Positions 6,057-12,559 of a stretch of 12,559 nt of DNA are shown here, piece after piece (the first letter of the stretch is position 1; the number at the start of each line of letters is the position of its first letter). Made by a program: the position numbers and the translations under genes. Below the pieces are notes generated by a model. It saw only the letters and a program-made list of their open reading frames with translations, did no database searches and had not been told where the DNA came from. This stretch comes from CAYLJJ01 sp964384025 (GTDB lineage: Bacteria > Myxococcota_A > Bradymonadia > UBA7976 > UBA1532): assembly GCA_964384025.1 (NCBI GenBank), contig CAYLJJ010000136.1, positions 1-12,559 on the forward strand, in the 5' to 3' direction.

Positions 6057-9000
6057 TTAGACTTTAGGGCCACCCTTGCCCTTACGGGGGGGCCAGCGCA
6101 TCTCGATCGGCTTAGCGCAGCGTCCAGGCTGGCTGCAATCTTTGCGGCTGGGTGCTTGAGGAGGCGGCGTTAAACCCTCCAGGCTCATATTGCGCAGGAC
6201 CTTAAAGGGCTGGGCAAAGCTCTGAGCAGATTGAAGCATCTTGAGAGAGTTAAAGGTCGCCTTGGGGGTCACCTCTCCCAGCCAACGCTTAAAACGGGCA
6301 GGAGCCTCAGTCGGAGGGACTGGAGAGATACGACGCTTGACCGGGACAGGCAGCTTTCCACGATGCTGACTGTAATACTCCTTCACCTCAAAGATGAAGT
6401 TATCGATCGTCTCTTGATCTACAGGATCTCCGCTGAGGGGCATATTGAGGACCACGAGGCCCAGATCCTCGCTCACATGGCAGTACTGCGCCTCGGCGAC
6501 TTTGGCAGGCATACACTCATGAGGACCAACATTGACCACGCCATGGATCCGATCATGCTCAAATTCATGGATAGGCCCTCCCAGGGTGAGCACCGCCTCT
6601 CCCTCTAGATCTTCGCTTAAGTAAGGCTCTGCGGCCTCGATCGCCTCTTTGACCCGCAACCTTGGACCCCAACCCAGGCGCTTGGAGAACAGCTCATAGA
6701 ACCGATCTGCTACGGCCATCTGAATCGCTCCAGTGAGGTGGATAGAGATGGGATTATCCCCATCCTTGAGCCGGCGGTTGGCGACCCGCATCTTCTGGAG
6801 GTGATTGGTGTACTCCAACCACTCATTAAAGGGAGCCATCATCACCTTAATGTTCGCCTCTTCCAACTTATGAACCAAGAAGTCATTGGCGAAGGGGTCA
6901 AGCCGACAGTAGATCTCTCCTACGATAGAGACGACAGGCAACTCACGGCTGGAGTCTTTGATCAGAGCGAAGCGCTGCGCAGCCTCTCTGAGTAGAGCCT
7001 TAACGCCAAAAGCTTTCCCTGGAATCTCTGTCAAGGCGCGCATCAGACTGCCCCCCTTCAAGCTCTCCATAAGCTGGACAAGGCGCAGGTAATACTCGTC
7101 AAAGATTACTTGGGCGGCTCCAGGCTTCTTCTCTACCGGGCGCACATCGTGGAGCGCCATCAACAAGAGATCGGCAGCCACAAAGCCCAGCCAACTGCGC
7201 AGCTCTAGATCGGCGGGTAGCCCGGCGAAGTAGTCGGAATCGGGAGGTGAGACGATCGTGATGCGATCTTTGAGGCCCAGGTGCTCAAAGACAATCTTAT
7301 GGAGGAGGTTATAGACTCCAAAGCGGCAGGGACCATCGGCGGTGGGCATAAAGAAGGCGAAGCGCTCATCGGGATCCTGCTCGATGCGCTGGAGAATGGA
7401 GCCCAAGGTGATCGACATCGGCACACACTCTTTGCCCGAGGTGTACTTGCGGCCCCTCCGCAGAGTCTCACGATCCGGCAGCGGCAAGACCTCAGCGCGC
7501 AGGCCATCGGCACGCAGGATCGCCGCTAGGACCGGGCTGCCCACGCCCATGGGGGGGATCGAGATGATCTCCTCTCGCCAATGAGCGTCCATCAGCTTGA
7601 TCTTGTCGTTCTCGATCGCCTTGAAGTTGCTGACTGATAGGGCCGCGCGCGCCGCTGGGCTGAGGCTGCGATCTTCCTCCACGCAGTAGAGGAAGGCTTC
7701 GATGCGGGTCTTGGTCCCAGCGTCCCCCGAGTGCCCATCTGTCTCGATCACCGCCAGGGGCTTACCCTGCATAATGTAAGAAAAGAAGTGCAGGTTGAAG
7801 CTGTCTGGCCCGCAAGAGTAGTTGCTGGCGAAGATGGCGTAGGTCCCCTCCTCTCGGCGGATCTGATGCGCAGCTCTGAGGTTGAGCTGGCTATAACCCC
7901 AATAGACATCACGGAAGATGGGAGCGCGCTCATTGACCCGATAGCAATCTACAGGGATGGCGATGGCACCCTGCTCACGGAGGAGGTTGGGGATATTGGA
8001 GTTTAGGACTGTATTGTAGATGGTATAGGCACGCCCCAAGACCACGACCGAGGTGAGGTCGCGCTCCTGGGCAAAGGCCAGAGCCTTGTCGCCGATCAGC
8101 AGGCAGTTGCGTTGGAAGTCCTCCTGGATCTGCATCGCCTTGAGGTAAGCCAACTCCCAGCCCAGCTTGCAGCCCAGAGAGTCAGCCAGAGCTTGGCAGC
8201 TCTCCCCAAAGCGCTTTGAGGCCATATCTCCCAGACCCATGTCGATGCGAGGAGCCAAGACTCGGGTGCGTGAAGAGAGCTTGAGTTGGGGGCTGACGAG
8301 ATCAGGGCTGGCCTGCACCATAGGGCAGGTGGTGCTGACCTCCTCATCGGCGCTGCGCGGCAGCTCCCGCAGCATAGGGAGCAGCAGGAAATCGGGCTCC
8401 ACCTCCGCCAAAGCTGAGGCGACCCCATGGAAGAGCTGTAGGGGCGCGCAGAAGGGTACGTTGGCGACCTCAATGCCCCGCTTAAGGAGGCCCTGTCCAG
8501 CGTTATGGAGGATATGTAGATCAAAACCCAGCCCATGGATGAAATGCGCAAAGAAGGGGATCATCCCCTTGAGAGTAAACTCATCGCTCATCGCCACCAG
8601 AGGGCGCCCCTGCCGCTGGCAGAGGGGATCAAGGAGCTGCTTTACCAGGCTGTCTCGCTCCCGGAAAGGATCGGGCGCCAAGTTGGGCAGCTTGCGGGTC
8701 TGAGTGCCTGCGTCATAGAGGGAGCAGTTGCCTCCCCAAACAAAGCGCTGAGGTTGACCATCCACCTCTACCCGCAGGCGGTCGATCTTACAGAGGTTTC
8801 CGGGTGCTCCACAGCCCTTGGTCGATTTGCAGGTGAAGCTGTCTTTGCGCTTCAGCTCAGCTGCCAAGAAGCGCCCAAGATCAAGGGGCTCCTCAGCGAC
8901 GGTGGCCAAGCGCCTCACGGCCAGAAGTGAGATCCCCAGAGCGCCGATGGTACCTGGGTTGGGGGGGATCACCACCTCGCTGCCTGTCTGCCGTACCACC

Positions 9001-10625
9001 GCCGACGCCAGAGCATCAGAGGCGAAGGGCATCCCCTGGCAAAATATGCGTCGCCCTACAGAGCGATTGCCCTTCACTCGGTTGAGATAATTTTGGATGA
9101 TGGCGTCGTAGATCCCGGCCACGATGGTGGGCTGCTGCACTCCGCAGGAGACCGCCTCATCGATCACCTCCGCCATAAAAACACTGCAGTGCTGCCCCAG
9201 AGAGATCCCTTGTTCAGCGCTGAGGGCGATCTCATTCATATGGATCACATCCCGCACCTCACGGAACTTCTGCCCCTGCTCCGAGATAAAGGAGCCGGTG
9301 CCCGCGCTGCAAGCCTCATTCATCGCCGCGTCACTGATGCGCCCTGCCTCTAGGCGGATATATTTGGCGTCTTGGCCGCCGATCTCAAAGATGGTGTCGA
9401 CTTGATCATCAAAGAAGAGCGCGCCCTCAGCGTGAGCAGCGATCTCGTTGAGGATAAAGACCCGCTTGGGACCAAAACAGGTGGAGATAAGAGAGCCGAC
9501 GATCTCTCGCCCAGAGCCGGTGGCGCCTACAGCCATCACTCGATGTCGTCCCTCCGTCTCCTTTAGGAAGAGGCGTGTGAGATTGTGCGCGGCCTGTACG
9601 GGGTTCCCCTGGGTGTTGACATAGCCCTCCCAGAGCGGCTCACGACTCTCCTGATGGATGGCGACCGCCTTGGAGCCCGTAGAGCCCATATCAAAACCCA
9701 AGACTACAGGAGCTGGAGGTGGATCGAGGGGCAGGCTCTGCTTGGGCATCCGCTTGACACGAGCTTGAGCCGTCGCCAGCCCCGGGAGATACTCAAAATG
9801 TTCTCTCTCTTGGGAGGCAAAGAGCCCCTCGCTTGGAAGCTCAAAGCGACGCTCCCAGGCGATCCGTGCGGCCCCCAGAGCCTCCAGATACTGAGTCTCA
9901 TAGGGATCACTCTCCACCAGCTCCATCCCTTGAGTGCTCAGGAACTTGCGGAAGTTGGAGCGGATGCGTGAGGCCTTGCTGACGCCGCCGATGAGCAGGG
10001 TCTGAGCAGGGGACTGTCCGGGCTTAAGCAGCACCTGCACGTTCTCACAGACAGCGTCGTAGAGCCCCGCCAAGATACGGGGTTGGCTCTCCCCTTTGTT
10101 GGCCAAGTGAGTCATATCGGTCTTAAGGATCACCGGACAGCGCCCAGAGAGGGGGGCGGGGTTCTTCACCTCAGCGCAGAGCGCGCTGGCCTCTTCTACG
10201 CTCATATCGAAGCGCTCTACGAGCTGCTCAAGGAAGTTCCCGGTGCCTTGAGAGCAGCGAGAGTTTTCGCGGAAAATCTCAGGGCCCTGATCGCGCCGCT
10301 CCAAAACCGAGAAGCCATGGCCACCGATGGAGACGAGGCTGAAGCGCTCCAGCTGAGGGTAGAGATGTCGAACCCCCGCTGACATCGCTCCCTTGCTGGG
10401 GACACGCTCTAGGTTCAGCAGCCGGGCGCCGCGCCCTGTGGCTGCAGCGTAGAGGATCTGAGACCAGTCTAGATCTGCAAAAAGCTTCCTGAGGGCAGCT
10501 TCGGGATCTTTATGATGGGTAAGACTTTGGCGCTCGACTCTCCCAAGGCGGCCATCTTTCAAGTTGAGACGGACGAGCTTGATGGTCTCCGCCCCAAGAT
10601 CGATCCCTAAGATCCACTGCTGCAT
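6057..10625 (-). CDS. Giant fused acyl-CoA dehydratase activase: two BcrA/BadF/HgdC ATPase domains + DUF2229-like + HgdB-like regions
   Basis: 1522 residues from ATG 10625, with AGAGG 5 nt upstream. Activase domain 1 (about 1-265): GIDLGAET phosphate loop, SIGGHG at 99-104, Cys124 in CSQGTGNF, Cys163 in SGRCPV, LIGGVSKAS. Activase domain 2 (about 305-575): GFDMGSTGSK, canonical EIGGQDAKYI at 414-423, Cys439 in CSAGTGSF, Cys480 in GQHCSVF. Next comes a Cys-rich linker (C599, C605, C612, C634). A DUF2229-like region (about 675-985) has NVPFCAPLQLFHG (C726), TTCPM (C767), SNYSCGPDSF (C938) and a TKTRIEAF motif. An HgdB-like region (about 1020-1420) has GRKYTSGKECVPM (C1067), ADGPCRFG (C1100) and HECMPAKVAEAQ (C1371). 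A basic, Pro-rich tail (1431-1522) follows. Separate activases use ATP to push one electron from a [4Fe-4S] cluster, bridged by two Cys per subunit, onto a dehydratase or reductase. This fused form has no known substrate. The protein is cytoplasmic, with no signal or membrane segment. It converges on the cytochrome gene and diverges from the NTF2-like gene. Confidence 0.92.
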   Translation of the reverse strand: MQQWILGIDLGAETIKLVRLNLKDGRLGRVERQSLTHHKDPEAALRKLFADLDWSQILYAAATGRGARLLNLERVPSKGAMSAGVRHLYPQLERFSLVSIGGHGFSVLERRDQGPEIFRENSRCSQGTGNFLEQLVERFDMSVEEASALCAEVKNPAPLSGRCPVILKTDMTHLANKGESQPRILAGLYDAVCENVQVLLKPGQSPAQTLLIGGVSKASRIRSNFRKFLSTQGMELVESDPYETQYLEALGAARIAWERRFELPSEGLFASQEREHFEYLPGLATAQARVKRMPKQSLPLDPPPAPVVLGFDMGSTGSKAVAIHQESREPLWEGYVNTQGNPVQAAHNLTRLFLKETEGRHRVMAVGATGSGREIVGSLISTCFGPKRVFILNEIAAHAEGALFFDDQVDTIFEIGGQDAKYIRLEAGRISDAAMNEACSAGTGSFISEQGQKFREVRDVIHMNEIALSAEQGISLGQHCSVFMAEVIDEAVSCGVQQPTIVAGIYDAIIQNYLNRVKGNRSVGRRIFCQGMPFASDALASAVVRQTGSEVVIPPNPGTIGALGISLLAVRRLATVAEEPLDLGRFLAAELKRKDSFTCKSTKGCGAPGNLCKIDRLRVEVDGQPQRFVWGGNCSLYDAGTQTRKLPNLAPDPFRERDSLVKQLLDPLCQRQGRPLVAMSDEFTLKGMIPFFAHFIHGLGFDLHILHNAGQGLLKRGIEVANVPFCAPLQLFHGVASALAEVEPDFLLLPMLRELPRSADEEVSTTCPMVQASPDLVSPQLKLSSRTRVLAPRIDMGLGDMASKRFGESCQALADSLGCKLGWELAYLKAMQIQEDFQRNCLLIGDKALAFAQERDLTSVVVLGRAYTIYNTVLNSNIPNLLREQGAIAIPVDCYRVNERAPIFRDVYWGYSQLNLRAAHQIRREEGTYAIFASNYSCGPDSFNLHFFSYIMQGKPLAVIETDGHSGDAGTKTRIEAFLYCVEEDRSLSPAARAALSVSNFKAIENDKIKLMDAHWREEIISIPPMGVGSPVLAAILRADGLRAEVLPLPDRETLRRGRKYTSGKECVPMSITLGSILQRIEQDPDERFAFFMPTADGPCRFGVYNLLHKIVFEHLGLKDRITIVSPPDSDYFAGLPADLELRSWLGFVAADLLLMALHDVRPVEKKPGAAQVIFDEYYLRLVQLMESLKGGSLMRALTEIPGKAFGVKALLREAAQRFALIKDSSRELPVVSIVGEIYCRLDPFANDFLVHKLEEANIKVMMAPFNEWLEYTNHLQKMRVANRRLKDGDNPISIHLTGAIQMAVADRFYELFSKRLGWGPRLRVKEAIEAAEPYLSEDLEGEAVLTLGGPIHEFEHDRIHGVVNVGPHECMPAKVAEAQYCHVSEDLGLVVLNMPLSGDPVDQETIDNFIFEVKEYYSQHRGKLPVPVKRRISPVPPTEAPARFKRWLGEVTPKATFNSLKMLQSAQSFAQPFKVLRNMSLEGLTPPPQAPSRKDCSQPGRCAKPIEMRWPPRKGKGGPKV

Positions 10626-10655
10626 GAGAACCTCTAAGTTGAGTTTGATGCCTGG

Positions 10656-10683
10656 ATTGTGTTGCTGTCCTTAAAAAAGTCAA
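10656..10683 (-). promoter_or_regulatory. Candidate sigma70-type promoter for the activase fusion gene
   Basis: On the minus strand TTGACT (10683-10678, five of six) is followed after 16 bases by CACAAT (10661-10656, four of six). Transcription would begin about 10649, giving a leader of roughly 24 nt before the ATG at 10625. It lies in the 197-bp gap shared with the divergent gene. Confidence 0.42.
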
Positions 10684-10764
10684 GAGCAACCCAGGGGCTT
10701 GCTTCTGTATCTCTCTGGGCTGTGATTTCAACAAAACATCTGTCTGCGAAAGAGAGTTCGCGCC

Positions 10765-10793
10765 TTGACTTAGGGAGAGAGACAGGCAAGAAC
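10765..10793 (+). promoter_or_regulatory. Candidate promoter for the divergent NTF2-like gene
   Basis: TTGACT (10765-10770) is followed after 17 bases by AAGAAC (10788-10793, three of six). The start point would be near 10800, about 23 nt before the ATG at 10823. The -35 and spacing are good and the -10 is poor. If both candidates in this gap are right, the two -35 boxes are about 80 bp apart and a shared regulator could act there, but I see no operator-like palindrome. Confidence 0.3.
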
Positions 10794-10822
10794 TCAGATC
10801 CAACAGAGAGAGAGGAAGGCTG

Positions 10823-12112
10823 ATGAACCTTCTCCTGATGATCGCCCTGATGGCTCCTCCCAGCGCCTCGAAGATGGAGGGACAGATTCTCCTGGATCGT
10901 TGGCTCCAAGCTCAAAATGGAGGAGACTTTGCTGCATACTCTGAACTCTATGCCCAGAAATTTTTGGGTATCAAGCGCGCGGGGGCACGCACCAAGCGCT
11001 ATCAACGCAAAGGCTGGCTCAAAGATCGCGGCAAAATGTTCAAGGGCAAGCTCAAGGTCAAAGCCAAAGATGTTGAGATTCGGCAAGGAGCGGGCCTTGT
11101 GATCCTCTCTTTCATCCAAACTTGGCAGTCTCGTCGCTTTAAGGACGTGGGTCCTAAGCAGCTTGTCTTGGTGAGAGAGGGTGAAAATCTACGCATCGCT
11201 AAGGAGGAGATGCTGCACTCTAAGGTCAGCGGCGAAGAGGGCTTTGATCCTCGCCGCCTCGCCTTCCTCAAAAAGGGGGATCAGCTGATGGTCTTGGTAC
11301 AGCAGGGCCTTAAGCTGCCCTGCGCCGCGCCCCCCAAGCTGATCTCTCACGGAGTCTCTATGCGCTGTCCTCTAAACCCCAGAGATCTCAGCACCTCACA
11401 GCGGCGATGGATCGGCAAAAAGCTCAAGCTCTATGGCCCAGGAGGAGAGATCTGCGAGGCCCAGGCTGGAGCCCCTCAGCTCTGGATGGAGTTTATCCCC
11501 CACTTTGGTCAGGTTCAGGTTTGGGAGGGCTCTGAATTTACTGGTGCAGAGAAGCCCAGTACTCCTGCTGAAATATTAGAGGACGCTCAGAGCATGGCCA
11601 GCGATGAGGATTACTCTCTGGCCTTCAGCTTGAAGCTCAAGGGAAAGTGCAAAGGCGCTCTCTGGGCTCGAGACGCCGCGCTCCCAAAGCCCAAGCTCCT
11701 TAAAAAAGAGAAGAAACTCTCCTGGAGAGCTTTTCGTAAACTCAAGGCTTGGAAGAAGATTCAGAGGGATTATAAACGACAGGATATCAGGCAAGGTGCG
11801 CCCTCAAACTGGGACGAATATGACGCACAACGTCTGGGGAAGCGATATACAGGAGGCTCCAAGGAGCTGCTCTTTTTCTCCAGCATCGCAGGCTCAGGTT
11901 GTGGAGGCTATTTTGGAGAGTTGACGGGAATTTGGCAGAAGGGTCCCAAAGACAAGCTTCTCTGGAAGGGAGAGCGTGGTTTTCTACCTGAGGCGGTAAT
12001 GGAAGTAGATGGCTTCCTGCTCTTCTTAGAGAGGGGTCGACTCATCGGCCTGGATGGAACTCGCTTCTTTGAGGAGTCGATGATCCCCAACAGCTATGAC
12101 TGCCCCTGTTAG
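10823..12112 (+). CDS. Secreted protein with N-terminal NTF2-like (SnoaL/DUF4440-type) domain
   Basis: 429 residues from ATG 10823, preceded closely by a purine-rich ribosome site (GAGAGGAAGG). Residues 1-16 (MNLLLMIALMAPPSAS) are a short signal peptide without a basic residue. Residues about 20-135 match an NTF2-like fold of the type seen in envelope proteins: LLDRWLQAQNGGDFAAYSEL, then YQRKGWLKDRGKMF, then KVKAKDVEIRQG, LSFIQTW and PKQLVLVREGENLRIAKEEM. In known cases this domain binds or positions ligands and often accompanies peptidoglycan-active enzymes such as L,D-transpeptidases; no catalytic domain is recognisable here. The remainder (140-429) is unrecognised. It holds seven Cys (167, 182, 211, 276, 360, 427, 429), plausible disulphide partners outside the cytoplasm, a very basic stretch at about 288-320 and a C-terminal DCPC. 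It is divergent from the activase gene. Function unknown. Confidence 0.85.
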   Translation: MNLLLMIALMAPPSASKMEGQILLDRWLQAQNGGDFAAYSELYAQKFLGIKRAGARTKRYQRKGWLKDRGKMFKGKLKVKAKDVEIRQGAGLVILSFIQTWQSRRFKDVGPKQLVLVREGENLRIAKEEMLHSKVSGEEGFDPRRLAFLKKGDQLMVLVQQGLKLPCAAPPKLISHGVSMRCPLNPRDLSTSQRRWIGKKLKLYGPGGEICEAQAGAPQLWMEFIPHFGQVQVWEGSEFTGAEKPSTPAEILEDAQSMASDEDYSLAFSLKLKGKCKGALWARDAALPKPKLLKKEKKLSWRAFRKLKAWKKIQRDYKRQDIRQGAPSNWDEYDAQRLGKRYTGGSKELLFFSSIAGSGCGGYFGELTGIWQKGPKDKLLWKGERGFLPEAVMEVDGFLLFLERGRLIGLDGTRFFEESMIPNSYDCPC

Positions 12113-12115
12113 AGG

Positions 12116-12162
12116 GCTGTAAGCAACAAAATAACATGTTGTAGTTACAGCAGATTGTTGCT
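12116..12162 (+). other. Interleaved inverted repeats downstream of the NTF2-like gene
   Basis: GCTGTAA (12116-12122) is complementary to TTACAGC (12145-12151), and AGCAACA (12122-12128) to TGTTGCT (12156-12162). The arms lie in the order A-B-A'-B', so the two stems are either alternatives or a pseudoknot. The palindrome AACATGTT (12133-12140) sits in the loop. There is no following T run, so this is not a standard intrinsic terminator. The rest of 12113-12243 shows nothing recognisable. Confidence 0.4.
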
Positions 12163-12243
12163 CATGTCGCTCTAAAACGGAGATAGATAGATCTCGCTTC
12201 TGTGCTCTATCAACTTGAAAGCTTCAGATCCCCAAAGAAGTGA

Positions 12244-12559
12244 TCATCGCTCCTCCTCATATTTTATGTTGAGAAACCCAAGGATCGCCGCTCGAAGCCT
12301 GCTCTGCTCTCCAACCTGACCATAGCGATGAGCGGCGCAGCGAAGGATCAATCCAGCAGCCTCCTCTTCTCCCCGAGCGCGCAGCTCCTGAGCATAAAAG
12401 CTGAGAGCCATCGATCTGGGTCGAGGAAAGCCCTGCCCTTTTAGCCGAACCTCCAGTTGGGCCAGGGATTCAAACTCTGAGCCGCGCTCCTCTCGCTTAA
12501 GGCGCCCTGCCTCACTGCGGCCCCGATACCAGAGCCAGAAGCCCAATAAGCCAAGGATG
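12244..12559 (-). CDS. C-terminal tail of a membrane protein, possibly TgpA-like transglutaminase (DUF4129-type tail); runs off the right edge
   Basis: The minus-strand frame is open from the window edge to TGA at 12246-12244, giving 104 visible residues. A TTG at 12546 could serve as a start, but the frame continues upstream into hydrophobic sequence (ILGLLGFWLWYRGR), which reads as the end of a transmembrane helix, so the gene most likely begins outside the window. The tail that follows is basic near the membrane and then helical: LAQLEVRLKGQGFPRPRSMA, LSFYAQELRARGEEEAAGLI and AAHRYGQVGE. The pattern 'L..L...G..RP...T..E.A..L...G......L....A..RYG' resembles the cytoplasmic C-terminal region of TgpA/DUF3488 membrane proteins with a periplasmic transglutaminase-like domain. 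No catalytic residues are visible in the window, so the family is a suggestion only. Confidence 0.62.
   Translation of the reverse strand, partial: ILGLLGFWLWYRGRSEAGRLKREERGSEFESLAQLEVRLKGQGFPRPRSMALSFYAQELRARGEEEAAGLILRCAAHRYGQVGEQSRLRAAILGFLNIKYEEER

Noticed and set aside
6040..6070. Shared bidirectional terminator between the convergent cytochrome and activase genes.
   Set aside because: Only weak CTG/CAG pairing is visible and there is no GC-rich stem with a T run on either strand.
8167..8703. 178-codon plus-strand frame, and several others of 80-130 codons, opposite the giant activase gene.
   Set aside because: All are antisense to conserved domains, have no recognisable protein features, and are expected by chance in GC-rich genes of this length.
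12180..12195. GAGAT-N6-ATCTC hairpin.
   Set aside because: A 5-bp stem built from a short GATA repeat is too weak and too likely by chance to call.

Overview
The window looks like the chromosome of a bacterium from the former Deltaproteobacteria, probably Myxococcota or Bradymonadota. The basis is moderate GC, two densely packed strands, and several lineage-typical proteins: a lipoprotein with an Asp/Gly-rich linker behind its lipobox, a secreted NTF2-like protein, the remains of a fibrinogen-like 'YCDM..DGGGWTL' surface protein, and a small helical protein of a type I associate with that group. This placement is inference; no rRNA or other marker gene is present.

Layout. (1) Positions 1-2438, minus strand: a compact run of three genes reading leftwards. 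They are a small helical protein of unknown function, an RluD-type 23S rRNA pseudouridine synthase that starts on the stop codon of the first gene, and the N-terminal 393 residues of a Slt70-type lytic transglycosylase that leaves the window on the left. (2) 2586-3410, plus strand: a cytoplasmic coiled-coil protein, divergent from that run. (3) 3411-4157: no intact gene. The minus strand holds a decayed fibrinogen-like/collagen-like surface protein gene with four in-frame stops and at least one frameshift. (4) 4158-6047, plus strand: a five-haem c-type cytochrome lipoprotein with a fresh 54-bp tandem duplication in its linker. (5) 6057-10625, minus strand, converging on the cytochrome with 9 bp between stop codons: a 1522-residue protein that joins two BcrA/BadF/HgdC-type ATP-dependent activase domains, a Cys-rich linker, a DUF2229-type region and an HgdB-like region. 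(6) 10823-12112, plus strand, divergent from the giant gene: a secreted protein with an NTF2-like domain and a Cys-bearing C-terminal part of unknown role. (7) 12244-12559, minus strand: the C-terminal tail of a membrane protein that enters from the right, resembling the cytoplasmic tail of TgpA-type transglutaminase-like proteins.

How the genes fit together. The rluD run mixes ribosome maturation with cell-wall turnover and is probably one transcript from a sigma70-like promoter at about 2466-2494. The most interesting gene is the giant activase fusion. Its separate counterparts drive ATP-dependent low-potential electron transfer to 2-hydroxyacyl-CoA dehydratases and benzoyl-CoA reductases, chiefly in anaerobes. 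With all parts in one chain it could be a self-contained ATP-driven reductase of unknown substrate. The five-haem lipoprotein beside it is also an electron carrier, but it is on the opposite strand, so a functional link is only a guess.
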